Shown here: piece by piece, positions 1-7,634 of the stretch | Position numbering within the stretch: the first letter of the stretch is position 1 | Layout: each line of letters starts with the position of its first letter | Virus record (IMG/VR): IMGVR_UViG_3300015360_000055 | Location: 1-53,580 of that record | Length of the DNA: 53,580 bases | Source of the DNA: a virus | Direction: 5' to 3' (one strand) | Program-made: the position numbers and the translations under genes | The notes under the pieces: model-generated | The model's input: only the letters and a program-made list of their open reading frames with translations | Database searches by the model: none | Told to the model about the DNA's origin: nothing

Positions 1-107
1 CTGTTTATATTCAGGGCAGCACCAAGAACTTCACGGCATACAAGGGTTCTAATGGAACCGGAGAGGCTCGATGGCTTTGTCTTTTCGCAGCAGACGCTGA
101 ACTTTAA
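1..107 (+). CDS. 3' end of an unidentified protein (partial)
   Basis: The third reading frame is open from the left edge to a TAA at 105-107 and gives about 34 residues ending in WLCLFAADAEL, a composition that looks like real protein with few charged residues. A second open frame, running to TAA 139-141, gives a more arginine-rich and less convincing peptide. The fragment could be the tip of a tail or fibre protein, since the right end of the window is also fibre genes, but this is inference only. The start lies outside the window. Confidence 0.4.
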   Translation, partial: VYIQGSTKNFTAYKGSNGTGEARWLCLFAADAEL

Positions 108-242
108 TCTTCAGAGCGCGGGAAGTCTTCAGAGAAGATAATCATCAGTACCAGGGCTATGGCCAGCACAGTGAAGTGGTCACTCAGTTCCATATTTAAA
201 GTGTAGGATTTACGGGCGGCAATTTCCAGATATGATTATGGG

Positions 243-629
243 ATGAGTGTTTGTGAACTTTTCAACGCTGAGAAATCTCTCGGTGGATTGATGACCCAAT
301 CCATAACTCTTATCAGATTGTCCCGAGAAGTCCGGACCATGAAGAATTACCTTCACTGCTATGATATTTTCGATCTGACCTATCAGCTCAACAAGCCGTG
401 GGGAAAGCATCCTGGGTATGTGGTGGGTGATCTGGCGGCGTTCGTAGATCTGGAGATTACCTGCAAGGAGATCGTTCAGAAGCTGGATCCAGACCCACTC
501 CTGGTGAAGAACTACATTTTAGATGTGACTAAGTTTCTCATCTTCTGGAAGAAGAGCGTGGACAATAAGTCCCGTAACGGCAAGGTTGTGAGTCTTTATG
601 TTCGTGGCAAGTGGCCCGAGATCGACTAG
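243..629 (+). CDS. hypothetical protein, 128 aa
   Basis: I do not recognise this protein. It is an open frame with balanced composition in its second half, including the stretch YDIFDLTYQLNKPWGKHPGY, and it ends at TAG 627-629. No clear Shine-Dalgarno precedes the ATG at 243, so an internal ATG at 339 (MKNYLHCYDIF) is an equally good start and would give 96 residues. It has no signal peptide, membrane segment or zinc motif. It stands alone, with about 290 bases before the next gene. Confidence 0.5.
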   Translation: MSVCELFNAEKSLGGLMTQSITLIRLSREVRTMKNYLHCYDIFDLTYQLNKPWGKHPGYVVGDLAAFVDLEITCKEIVQKLDPDPLLVKNYILDVTKFLIFWKKSVDNKSRNGKVVSLYVRGKWPEID

Positions 630-642
630 GACATCCCTAGTC
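624..642 (+). terminator. 7-bp inverted repeat at the end of the first hypothetical gene
   Basis: GACTAGG (624-630) and CCTAGTC (636-642) pair perfectly around a 5-base loop and overlap the stop codon. No run of T follows, so it would be a poor intrinsic terminator. It may be only an RNA structure or a binding site. Confidence 0.25.
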
Positions 643-921
643 CAATCCTCCCGTGCTTCACAGGTTAGTTTGCCCGATGTGCCGTGCCTGACGTATTCGG
701 CTCGTCAATCGAGTAGCCGCCGATGTCTTTAGTTTGGCAAGAGGCTACTGATCTGGATTCAGACCGTTGACCTACGACCGGAGAGGAGTCTCTCACACAA
801 AGGATGTTGTCGCTGTTTTGGCAGTTCGTCGTCTTGTGAGGTCATCCAGGCTGATATTTTTCTTTCGTAAATTAATGACAGAATGTAATGTTTAACGAAC
901 GACAAAGTAAGGGGGGAATGT
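643..921. other. gene-free stretch
   Basis: I find no convincing reading frame, tRNA or repeat here. The last 60 bases before 922 are AT-rich and probably hold the promoter for the next genes, but I cannot fix -35 and -10 boxes with confidence. A GGGGGG ribosome-binding site sits just before the ATG at 922. Confidence 0.4.
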
Positions 922-1209
922 ATGAGCATGAAACTGGGCGGCTGCTCTGCGTGTGGAAGGAATCATGGGGTTTCAGATCCCTGTGTGACGATCGAGATGC
1001 TGGAGGATGAAATTCAGAACCTTCATGATGAGGTCTTGATTCTTCAGCAGGATCTAAAGAAGGCGATTGAAGTCATTTCGGCTGCGAAAGAGCTTCAGCA
1101 TCACTACTACACGAATGGAAACGGTTCGATGGATTCACTGCGAGAATCGATCACAGGATGGGATCAATATGTGGCAAGTAAAACTCAAGCATGTCCTTGC
1201 GGAAATTAA
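922..1209 (+). CDS. small protein with cysteine pairs, 95 aa
   Basis: The function is unknown. The N-terminus carries CSAC (C8, C11) and C21, and the C-terminus ends in CPCGN, so a zinc-binding fold is plausible. The middle (about residues 24-55) is a predicted coiled coil rich in Glu, Leu and Gln. The start is supported by the purine-rich GGGGGGAATGT directly upstream. It overlaps the next gene by about 40 bases, which suggests translational coupling in a run of small genes of the kind often found in accessory parts of large phages. Confidence 0.65.
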   Translation: MSMKLGGCSACGRNHGVSDPCVTIEMLEDEIQNLHDEVLILQQDLKKAIEVISAAKELQHHYYTNGNGSMDSLRESITGWDQYVASKTQACPCGN

Positions 1210-1387
1210 TAAGCACTATGTGCTTGGCTGCATCGATTACTACTCCAAGCAAGATTCGGATCCATGGCAAGAGGAGCAGGACAGGCTTGAAGCGATCATG
1301 AAGATCGGTAGTGAAATTGAAATTAAGAATGCCCTTGATAAATTTGAAACAAATTGTAAATTGTTGATCTTGAGGTTCCAAAAGTGA
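1169..1387 (+). CDS. hypothetical protein, 72 aa
   Basis: I chose the ATG at 1169 (MWQVKLKHVLAEINKHYVLG) because the longer upstream extension, to 1067, is out-of-frame-like sequence inside the previous gene. The protein is helical, with Glu/Lys-rich segments (EEQDRLEAIMKIGSEIEIKNA), and has no recognisable domain. It overlaps the previous gene by 41 bases, and its TGA overlaps the GTG of the next gene (GTGA), so the three are probably translated as a coupled set. Confidence 0.55.
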   Translation: MWQVKLKHVLAEINKHYVLGCIDYYSKQDSDPWQEEQDRLEAIMKIGSEIEIKNALDKFETNCKLLILRFQK

Positions 1388-1761
1388 ACAAGGAAGATTT
1401 TAAGAAGCCACTCCCTCACCTAGAGGAATGGACCGCCGTTACTTCGCAAGACATTCAATTTGCGTTGATGAGATCGAGCGGGTTCCTCGAAGCATCCGAA
1501 GGCATCAAGACGAATCCAGAGATCGCAAGTCGCATGAACCTGAATGAGCTGAAGTTGCTCCAGGTCATGGTTCGACTCGTCTTCACGATTCAATGCCGTG
1601 GCTTGGACCAAGAGAAAAAGATTGAAGACCTGAAGGCCCTACAAAATCAGGTCAACGAGTTGCGATTGATGCTATCGATTGCGACCGAGGAAAACAGCAC
1701 GCTTCGAGAAACGATCTCCAATAAAAAGAAGCGGAACAAAAAGCCAGTGTCCGAAGAGTGA
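1384..1761 (+). CDS. hypothetical coiled-coil protein, 125 aa
   Basis: It starts with GTG at 1384, overlapping the stop of the previous gene by four bases. The N-terminal half is a compact helical segment (LKLLQVMVRLVFTIQCRG region). Residues of roughly 78-110 form a likely coiled coil, and the C-terminus is a basic-then-acidic tail (KKKRNKKPVSEE). No domain or catalytic motif is visible, so I assign no function. Confidence 0.6.
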   Translation: MNKEDFKKPLPHLEEWTAVTSQDIQFALMRSSGFLEASEGIKTNPEIASRMNLNELKLLQVMVRLVFTIQCRGLDQEKKIEDLKALQNQVNELRLMLSIATEENSTLRETISNKKKRNKKPVSEE

Positions 1762-1782
1762 TCCCGGACACGGAAAGATTTT

Positions 1783-2130
1783 ATGAAAAAGAAAAGCAAC
1801 ATCTGTGATGTTTGTGGAACATCCGTGGGTTCCGTCAGTGATTTGCATCGCCTGAAGAAGACCACTCCACAGAGCTGGAATGGTTCTGTTTATGCAGAAA
1901 CCTGTCTGAAGTGTAGTGAGTTATTGGATGAGTGTCGCGCCTCTTTCATCCAGGATTTAAGGACTGCGTTTACCAAGCGCAAACGGGCAGCAAAACGTAA
2001 ACTGACGGTGAAGAAAAATGCAAAGCTTATTGATGTGCAAAAACGAAGAGTGCAAGTTCCGCAAGCGTTGCGAGCGGTTCATGGCCGTTCCGGAACCGCA
2101 GCAAAGTTACGCTCAGTACGAGCCAACTGA
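1783..2130 (+). CDS. small zinc-finger-like protein, 115 aa or shorter
   Basis: Residues 8-11 (CDVC) and 41-44 (CLKC) with C51 look like a four-cysteine zinc knuckle, followed by a very basic helix (TKRKRAAKRKLTVKK). Beyond about residue 79 the sequence (QALRAVHGRSGTAAKLRSV) has the arginine/alanine-rich look of an off-frame reading and coincides with the start of the next, better-looking frame. The true C-terminus may therefore be shorter, or the two frames may be joined by a shift. It may bind nucleic acid, judged only from charge and cysteines. Confidence 0.5.
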   Translation: MKKKSNICDVCGTSVGSVSDLHRLKKTTPQSWNGSVYAETCLKCSELLDECRASFIQDLRTAFTKRKRAAKRKLTVKKNAKLIDVQKRRVQVPQALRAVHGRSGTAAKLRSVRAN

Positions 2131-2254
2131 AGATTCTTGTGAAGGGTTCACTGCTCGCGAGATCCCAGTAGGCGCAAAGGTTCTGCTTGGCAGACGACCT
2201 GCCTCTTCCATCTCGGTGGGAGCTACCGTTTCCATGCTTCAGAGCGTGGATTGA
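2018..2254 (+). CDS. small cysteine-rich phage protein, about 73-78 aa
   Basis: From the ATG at 2033 the protein begins MCKNEECKFRKRCERF, a C-x4-C-x5-C spacing that I know from many small phage proteins of unknown role. Another Cys follows in EDSCEGF. The annotated start at 2018 adds five residues, and neither start has a strong ribosome-binding site. It overlaps the previous frame by about 100 bases in the +1 frame, which is long for this genome and may reflect a frameshift in the preceding gene. The last 25 residues are low in character. Confidence 0.5.
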   Translation: MQSLLMCKNEECKFRKRCERFMAVPEPQQSYAQYEPTEDSCEGFTAREIPVGAKVLLGRRPASSISVGATVSMLQSVD

Positions 2255-2565
2255 CTTCCCTCGTCGGGGGCTCGATAGCATCAAAGAATCTCTTGTTGGC
2301 TACAATGAAAAGCACAACGAGGCAGCAGTACGCGCTCAACATCCAGGGCCATTGTGTCATATGGGTTAGCTCTTAGTGGGCAGCATAAACCCTGTCAACG
2401 TACAAATCCCATTGTGTTCAATAAAGACGCATGTTTCAATCAATCCACCTACCCTCTTGGCCTGCCCCAAATCCCACCTCATATTTTCAAAAAACGGTGT
2501 TTTCACCAGCCTCTCGCAACGGGAGGGCTTTTGCCTAAAGCTTAAGTTTCAGATACTCTTGTGAG
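2255..2565. other. 311-bp gene-free stretch
   Basis: Three short open frames cross this region, but their products (many Pro, His and Cys in no pattern) look random and none has a ribosome-binding site. The second half is pyrimidine-rich. A weak hairpin at 2509-2528 is listed separately, and I see nothing else here. Confidence 0.5.
2509..2532 (+). terminator. weak intrinsic terminator candidate
   Basis: GCCTCTC pairs with GGGAGGGC (one bulged base, one G-T pair) around GCAAC, and TTTT follows. The stem is short and the T run is only four bases, so the call is tentative. It sits between two gene groups, where a terminator would be reasonable. Confidence 0.3.
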
Positions 2566-3378
2566 ATGGACATTATTGAAGCTTACCGAGAGTGGACCGA
2601 CTCCAACGGCCTAGTTCATCCCATTAAGAATCCTACCCGAGGCGTGACTCAAAACGGGATCCGCTGGACCTCGGAGGCTTACATTATATTTCATAAACAT
2701 AACCTGATGACCGTGGATCTGAGAGCCAGGTTCTGGGCTGCGATCAAGACGTGCGAGTATCCAGGCAAGATTGGTCTTTACAACCGATGTGACAATCGCC
2801 CTGGAGATCAAGAAGGCCCAGACGATTACCACTCCCTTATCGGTGCGTGTGGGATTCTGGGGCTCAGTGCGATGGCCAAGGAGATCTTGGAGTACGGTCA
2901 AAGCCAGGTGTTTCACTTGAGAGATTTGGATATCAGTGAAGTCAGTCCCGATGACCGGATCTATAAGTATTTGGTCCTTCTGAAAAAGCATTTAGGCTTC
3001 ATCAAGCTTCGGTACAACTACAACAACGCGAACCCAGAGATTGCCAACACATCGAGCTTTATGGGGAGATTCCCTGCTCTGATCGCGTGTATGAAGTACG
3101 CGTGTAACGATCCAAAGATTCAGCCGACTGCACTTGAAAAGACGTGGCTGATCGGTGCAATCCTATTCTCATGCAGGCGACCAGTGAAAGAGCAAGACCA
3201 GTGGGCTCTCACCCATCTCATGATCCAGGCGGCAAAAGGAAAGAGCCGTCTCGTGGATCGAGCCATCAAGCATTGGTTCAAAGAACTTTACAAGGTGGCT
3301 CCTGGGGGGATGAAGGAAATACTTCTCAGCTACTTTGGGCAGCCTGAGTATCCAACGGTTCAGTTCACGGTAGATTGA
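2566..3378 (+). CDS. conserved-looking phage protein of unknown function, 270 aa
   Basis: The protein is well composed and acidic to neutral. It opens with MDIIEAYREWTDSNGLVHP and carries a motif-like stretch GLYNRCDNRPGDQEGPDDY at about residues 65-85, which resembles uncharacterised proteins I associate with large phages. It has no membrane segment or signal peptide. Its TGA overlaps the ATG of the next gene by one base (TGATG). I cannot assign a role. Confidence 0.65.
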   Translation: MDIIEAYREWTDSNGLVHPIKNPTRGVTQNGIRWTSEAYIIFHKHNLMTVDLRARFWAAIKTCEYPGKIGLYNRCDNRPGDQEGPDDYHSLIGACGILGLSAMAKEILEYGQSQVFHLRDLDISEVSPDDRIYKYLVLLKKHLGFIKLRYNYNNANPEIANTSSFMGRFPALIACMKYACNDPKIQPTALEKTWLIGAILFSCRRPVKEQDQWALTHLMIQAAKGKSRLVDRAIKHWFKELYKVAPGGMKEILLSYFGQPEYPTVQFTVD

Positions 3379-3590
3379 TGTTTCGGGTTCGAAGGTTCTA
3401 CAAGCACAAGAACTGCTTGGATCTGATTATCGAAGTGATCAAGGTTCAGTACGCGGACGCGAGAAGGATCAAGCTTAAGATTTACTATACGGACGGCAAG
3501 ACACGATATCATCCCAACCCTCAAGTCATCGAGATCGCCAGAAGTCAGGTGAAGAACTGGCTAGAGGTTGATGTGCTTGACAAAGTGTAA
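3378..3590 (+). CDS. hypothetical basic protein, 70 aa
   Basis: The ATG at 3378 shares its A with the TGA of the previous gene, and a TTG one codon earlier is less likely as the start. The product (MFRVRRFYKHKN) is basic at the N-terminus and looks like a short beta/alpha fold. No motif is recognised. Its TAA again shares a base with the ATG of the next gene, so translation is probably coupled. Confidence 0.55.
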   Translation: MFRVRRFYKHKNCLDLIIEVIKVQYADARRIKLKIYYTDGKTRYHPNPQVIEIARSQVKNWLEVDVLDKV

Positions 3591-3862
3591 TGCTGAAGAT
3601 AAGTTCTCAGGTAATGTTCAAACAATATCAACGAGAGATGAGACTTCGGGCAATCAACCATTTCAAGATGTCCATGTGCGGACAAGTCTGGACTCAGGGC
3701 CAATTTGATCAGTACGTCGAGAGCCTCCGAGGGCTTAAGCTCGAAGATCACGAAGACTGCGATCACTGTGCAGGCAAAGGCAAGGTTGAAGACTCCACGG
3801 GATTATATCCGATGAGGTGTGGCTTTTGTTCGGGCACGGGCAGAGTCAAAACTGTTTCCTGA
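3590..3862 (+). CDS. small protein with a DnaJ-type zinc-finger motif, 90 aa
   Basis: Two CxxCxGxG units, C57-x2-C60 (CDHCAGKG) and C77-x2-C80 (CGFCSGTG), reproduce the zinc-binding repeats of the DnaJ central domain, but there is no J domain. The N-terminal 50 residues are helical and basic. Such mini-zinc proteins are common in phages and their partners are unknown. The start ATG overlaps the previous stop. The TGA stop lies inside a copy of the dispersed 15-bp repeat. Confidence 0.65.
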   Translation: MLKISSQVMFKQYQREMRLRAINHFKMSMCGQVWTQGQFDQYVESLRGLKLEDHEDCDHCAGKGKVEDSTGLYPMRCGFCSGTGRVKTVS

Positions 3863-3874
3863 AACCCGTAATAT
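3858..3874 (+). repeat. copy 1 of the dispersed CCTGAAACCCGTAAT repeat
   Basis: CCTGAAACCCGTAAT occurs here on the + strand, overlapping the stop codon of the zinc-finger gene and 108 bases before the tubulin-like gene. Identical 15-mers are found at 35,299 (+), 25,002 (- orientation) and 47,124 (- orientation), with near copies at 21,313 and 12,945. Role unknown. Confidence 0.7.
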
Positions 3875-3910
3875 CCAAAAACTACTTTCTGTATTAGGCT
3901 TGGAGAACGT

Positions 3911-3944
3911 CAAACGTCTCTGAGCTTTTTTTGAATGACGTTTG
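3911..3944 (+). promoter_or_regulatory. inverted repeat upstream of the tubulin-like gene (possible operator)
   Basis: CAAACGTC (3911-3918) is an exact inverted copy of GACGTTTG (3937-3944), separated by 18 bases that contain a TTTTTTT run. The right arm lies within the spacer of the predicted promoter. It could be a repressor site or part of a terminator for the upstream genes. Confidence 0.45.
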
Positions 3945-3960
3945 GTGTTATCTGTAGAAT
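3931..3960 (+). promoter_or_regulatory. sigma70-like promoter for the tubulin-like gene
   Basis: TTGAAT (3931-3936), an 18-base spacer and TAGAAT (3955-3960) fit a bacterial -35/-10 pair, with transcription expected to start near 3967. The call rests on spacing and consensus only. Confidence 0.4.
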
Positions 3961-3980
3961 GGAAGTAGGATACAATTTGT

Positions 3981-5183
3981 ATGTCTCTTCCGTTGCGGTA
4001 TCAAATTTTGACTGCTGAGCAGTTCTATACGTTGGCTAAAGGAGAAGCTATGGCGATTGATTTAGGGATTGATGAAGAAGTCGTTCTTCCACCAGAGTCC
4101 GTTACTGACGAAAAGAAAGTCGCAGTGAAGTTCGGGATCATCGGCGCAGGCCAAGGTGGGGGCCAGCTTGCTGACGCCTTCTGGCAGCTTGGATATCGCC
4201 GGGTCGCGGTGGTGAATACAACGACTCGGGACATGCAGCGTCTCCAGATCCCTGAAGCTAATCGTCACATTTTGAAGTCCGAAGGCGGCGCTGGGAAAGA
4301 TCCCGCTGTTGGAAAGAAGGCCGTCGAAGCCGAGACTGAAGAACTGATGCGACTCATCCAAGGTGCTTTCAAGAAAGACCTGGAGCACATTTTGATCTGC
4401 GTGGGTGCAGGTGGCGGCACCGGCTCCGGATCAGCTCTCCCTCTGATTAAGATCTGCAAAGAGTATTTGGTCTCCATCGGCGTTCAGAATCCTGAGAAGA
4501 AGGTCGGCGTGATCTGCACTCTACCCACTCGGGATGAGTCCTCGGCTGTCCAGCGCAACGCTCTTGAAACGATTCTCCCTCTTTGTGACCTGGCAGAAAA
4601 AGGTCAGCTCTCTCCTCTTGTGCTCGTGGACAACTCCCGCGTGCTCGCGATGTACGGCAAGGCATCGGTTGTGGATGTCTGGGGTAAGGCGAACAGAAAT
4701 ATTGCTTCACTCTTCAATGCCTTTAACGAATTGTGTGCTGCTGACGATGCGACCTGCCACGTTGTTTGCGATCCAAAGGACTATAAAACCGTACTTGAAG
4801 GCGGTATACTCGCATTTGGAAGGACCAAGCTTGAGAAGGTTGAAAAACCTACCGATGTTGCTGACGCCGTTCGCGATAACGTGAAGAAGGGTTTGCTCGT
4901 CGAGGGAATGGATCTTTCAAAAGCGAATGTCGGAGCAGGACTTCTGGTTTCAAACGGCGAAGGATTGGGAAGTGTCTCTCAGGAGTCTCTTGAGAATGCT
5001 TTCGGATCCTTGAACCGGTTGATGGCGCAAGGCCCTGAGACTAAACTTCACCGTGGAGTTTACGAAGCAGGAGCGGACGCTAAAGTTTATTTGTATACCA
5101 TTTTGGCCGGTATGGGACGCCCGTTGACACGGCTCCAGGAAATGCAATCAAAGGCTGGGGCTTCACACCCCATTGGAGGATAG
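3981..5183 (+). CDS. FtsZ/tubulin-family GTPase
   Basis: This is a phage-encoded member of the tubulin/FtsZ superfamily, GTPases that polymerise into dynamic filaments. The nucleotide-binding glycine motif is GAGQGGGQ (residues 55-62), and the family signature loop is GGGTGSG (144-150). The likely T7 (catalytic) loop is around D311 in GMDLSKAN, which departs from the usual NxDxxD. At 400 residues it has the expected length. An alternative ATG at 4050, preceded by a strong AAGGAG, would remove 23 residues and is a serious candidate start. Phage relatives (TubZ, PhuZ) segregate DNA or centre it in the cell. The position just before terminase and portal suggests a link to genome or capsid positioning, which is inference. 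Confidence 0.88.
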   Translation: MSLPLRYQILTAEQFYTLAKGEAMAIDLGIDEEVVLPPESVTDEKKVAVKFGIIGAGQGGGQLADAFWQLGYRRVAVVNTTTRDMQRLQIPEANRHILKSEGGAGKDPAVGKKAVEAETEELMRLIQGAFKKDLEHILICVGAGGGTGSGSALPLIKICKEYLVSIGVQNPEKKVGVICTLPTRDESSAVQRNALETILPLCDLAEKGQLSPLVLVDNSRVLAMYGKASVVDVWGKANRNIASLFNAFNELCAADDATCHVVCDPKDYKTVLEGGILAFGRTKLEKVEKPTDVADAVRDNVKKGLLVEGMDLSKANVGAGLLVSNGEGLGSVSQESLENAFGSLNRLMAQGPETKLHRGVYEAGADAKVYLYTILAGMGRPLTRLQEMQSKAGASHPIGG

Positions 5184-5184
5184 T

Positions 5185-5529
5185 ATGAAAAGAATCATGG
5201 AAGATAAGCACGGGTCCCCGATCGAATGCAAATTGAACGAAAGCGTGGATGGTTTCGGAATCCCAGGCAGCGAAAAGCTTGCTGAAGATTCTCAGATCGC
5301 TGAAGGCGAACGCCACGACTACAAGGGCTTGCTCGCTGGCTTGATGGACGCCGTTGAAGTTCACATGGCAATCCAAGCAGGCACCGCTGAAGAAGGCGCT
5401 GAAGATCCATTGGTCATGGTCATGGATGCAACCAAAGAAGCTCTTGCTCCAAAGGATGACGAAGGCTCCAAAGGTTCTGAAGACGATGCTCCAGCTCCTA
5501 TGGAATTGGAAGTACCTGCTGTCGAGTAA
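5185..5529 (+). CDS. small acidic protein downstream of the tubulin homologue, 114 aa
   Basis: The ATG at 5185 follows GGAGG by five bases; an upstream in-frame TTG at 5173 lies before that site and is rejected. The protein is strongly acidic with an Ala/Pro/Glu-rich C-terminal tail (EDDAPAPMELEVPAVE). No domain is recognised. It lies 1 base after the GTPase stop region and 3 bases before terminase, so it is co-expressed with both. It might be a partner or adaptor of the GTPase or of the packaging motor, though nothing in the sequence proves this. Confidence 0.65.
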   Translation: MKRIMEDKHGSPIECKLNESVDGFGIPGSEKLAEDSQIAEGERHDYKGLLAGLMDAVEVHMAIQAGTAEEGAEDPLVMVMDATKEALAPKDDEGSKGSEDDAPAPMELEVPAVE

Positions 5530-5532
5530 GTT

Positions 5533-7629
5533 ATGCCGCTCATAGACGAGGGCGGACGATACAGGTCAGTAAGAACCGAAGATGAATACGCTGAGCTTTT
5601 CCTCCGGGAGATTGACCTCATCCCTCCCGAGGAAAGGCAATTTGCATTTGAAGTTCTCAACGATTTTCTTGTCCAGTCCAACAGTCCTGCCCTAGAAGTT
5701 TCATCTCAGAAACTGTACCGGACCCCACCAGTGAAGATGGAGGAGTTTCTAAAGAATCCCTTTTATCTAGGTGCGTTCCACAAGACGATCTTTGAAACGA
5801 TCAAAGAAGATCTGACCGAAGTATTCGAAGGCAGTTATGTGCAAGCCATCTGGGGTGGGTCACTGGGTGGGGGTAAATCAACGGCAGGCGTGATCTCGCT
5901 TGTCAGAATGGTTTACGAGGCGAGCTGCCTTCGAAATCCTCACGAGACCTACAGCATCTCATCTTCCGATTACATCATGTTCCCTGGAGTTTCATCGACC
6001 GAGGACATTGCCGAACGAAACATCTTGGATAAGGTTCGCTTCATCATCAACGACAGCGAATACTTTCAAACTTACTTCCGTCCCGAGAAAGACTCGATGG
6101 CGAAAGGTATTTTGTTTCCGAACAAGATTCTGATCCCCCCGGGAGCTTCGAACTCAGGACAGATCTTGGGCGGTAACGTCGCAGGACTCTTTATCGATGA
6201 AACCAACTTCTTTCAGAAAAGAAGTAACGGGCAAGTCAATCCACACGAGCAAAAAGAAAACGTGGAAGTCATTTACGAGACCATCGTTCGCCGAATGGAG
6301 TCTCGTTTCAAAAAGCTTGGGAGAATTCCAGGCATCATCGCTCTGGCTTCATCCAAGACCACTCCGAATGCTTTTACCGAACGAGTGATCTTAAAGTCGA
6401 TCAACAAGTCTAACGTCTTTGTCCGGGAGAGAAGTGTTTGGGAATCTCAAACCACCAACACGTTTTCCGGTAAAAGGTTTCGTGTTGCCATCGGGACTGA
6501 GACTCGGATGTCGAAATTCCTGGGTGACGAAGAGCCTGATCCAGAGGGAATGAAAGTCATCGATGTTCCGGAAGAGTTCCGAGAAGCATTCGAAGACGAC
6601 ATCGATGGATCCATTCGAGATCACGGCGGCTACGCGACCGTCTCCATCACTCCGTTCATCACGAGACGCGAGAAGATTTACGAATGCGTGGACAAGACTC
6701 GCACGCATCCATTCACTCAAGAAGTCTGGGAACAAAGCGTCCCAGGCAACATCCAGTGGGAAAAACTTTGTCGGTTGAAGTCGGATGGAACTTACGAGCC
6801 TCTTCATCATCCGTCAGCGCCGCGTCACGTTCATCTCGACTTGAGTAAGAATCAGGATAGAACCGGGCTCACAGTCTCGTGTATTGGTGGCTACGCTCCC
6901 GTGCAGCGGTGGGGGAAGACTGACATTGAGATGGCCCCTCACATTCATGTGGACTTCACCTTGGCGATCCAAGCCCCCCTCGGCGGTGAGATTATGTATG
7001 CTGAGATCCGAAAACTCATTTACGAATTCAGTCAGCATGGATTCTTCATCAAGGTGGTCACAGCCGATCAATACCAATCCTTGGCACTTCTCCAGGCCAT
7101 GCGTCAGCAGGGTTATAAGACGAAGATTGTTTCTGTCGAGCCCCCAGGTGGTCCTTACGAATCACTCAAGCAGGCGCTCTATGAGAATCGGCTTTCCATG
7201 TACAACTATCCTCCTCTGACGAAAGAATTGAGAGAGCTTCAGAAGAACTGGAAGACTGGGAAAGTCGATCACCCGGATTCGAGCCGAGGTGGTAGTAAAG
7301 ATATTGCGGATAGTTTAGCCGGGGTGATCGCCACTCTGACAGAATCCGCTTACGGAATTATGGATGCCCCCGTAACGAAGGGGATCTCAGAGATTGTCAT
7401 GCAAGATGACGATGCCTGGATCCTGGACGGAATGCTTTCGGTGGGCAACACGAGTGATCCTTCCATTCCTGAATGGCGTCAGAATGCGGAAGAGATCCTT
7501 CGCGAAGATGGACAAAACGTCAACTCTCACCCAGAGTGGAGACAGAATGCTGAGAAAGCTCTGGATCAAGAACAGGGTAACAATTATGATTGGAAAAAGA
7601 ATTTCCAAATGCCATTTGTGGTGGGTTGA
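5533..7629 (+). CDS. terL: terminase large subunit
   Basis: This is the ATP-driven DNA-packaging motor and headful nuclease. The Walker A motif is GSLGGGKST (about 109-117). Walker B is LFIDE with D222-E223. The C-terminal RNase H-like nuclease has acidic residues at D436 (HLDLSKNQD), D512 (VTADQYQS) and D590/D593 (SKDIADS). The length, 698 residues, is at the large end for the family. The TTATG start follows the acidic gene closely and lacks a strong Shine-Dalgarno, so coupling is likely. No separate small terminase subunit is recognised in the window. Confidence 0.95.
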   Translation: MPLIDEGGRYRSVRTEDEYAELFLREIDLIPPEERQFAFEVLNDFLVQSNSPALEVSSQKLYRTPPVKMEEFLKNPFYLGAFHKTIFETIKEDLTEVFEGSYVQAIWGGSLGGGKSTAGVISLVRMVYEASCLRNPHETYSISSSDYIMFPGVSSTEDIAERNILDKVRFIINDSEYFQTYFRPEKDSMAKGILFPNKILIPPGASNSGQILGGNVAGLFIDETNFFQKRSNGQVNPHEQKENVEVIYETIVRRMESRFKKLGRIPGIIALASSKTTPNAFTERVILKSINKSNVFVRERSVWESQTTNTFSGKRFRVAIGTETRMSKFLGDEEPDPEGMKVIDVPEEFREAFEDDIDGSIRDHGGYATVSITPFITRREKIYECVDKTRTHPFTQEVWEQSVPGNIQWEKLCRLKSDGTYEPLHHPSAPRHVHLDLSKNQDRTGLTVSCIGGYAPVQRWGKTDIEMAPHIHVDFTLAIQAPLGGEIMYAEIRKLIYEFSQHGFFIKVVTADQYQSLALLQAMRQQGYKTKIVSVEPPGGPYESLKQALYENRLSMYNYPPLTKELRELQKNWKTGKVDHPDSSRGGSKDIADSLAGVIATLTESAYGIMDAPVTKGISEIVMQDDDAWILDGMLSVGNTSDPSIPEWRQNAEEILREDGQNVNSHPEWRQNAEKALDQEQGNNYDWKKNFQMPFVVG

Positions 7630-7634
7630 ATAAT

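Noticed and set aside
643-921. Possible tRNA or small RNA in the gap after the first hypothetical gene
   Set aside because: A few short stems can be drawn (for example TCTG-GATT-CAGA), but there is no cloverleaf, no T-arm GGTTC motif and no CCA end.
2187-2564. Three short + frames of about 60 residues
   Set aside because: They lack ribosome-binding sites, overlap each other, and have Pro/His/Cys-rich random composition.
5173-5184. TTG start for the acidic gene
   Set aside because: It lies at the ribosome-binding site GGAGG itself; the ATG at 5185 has correct spacing.
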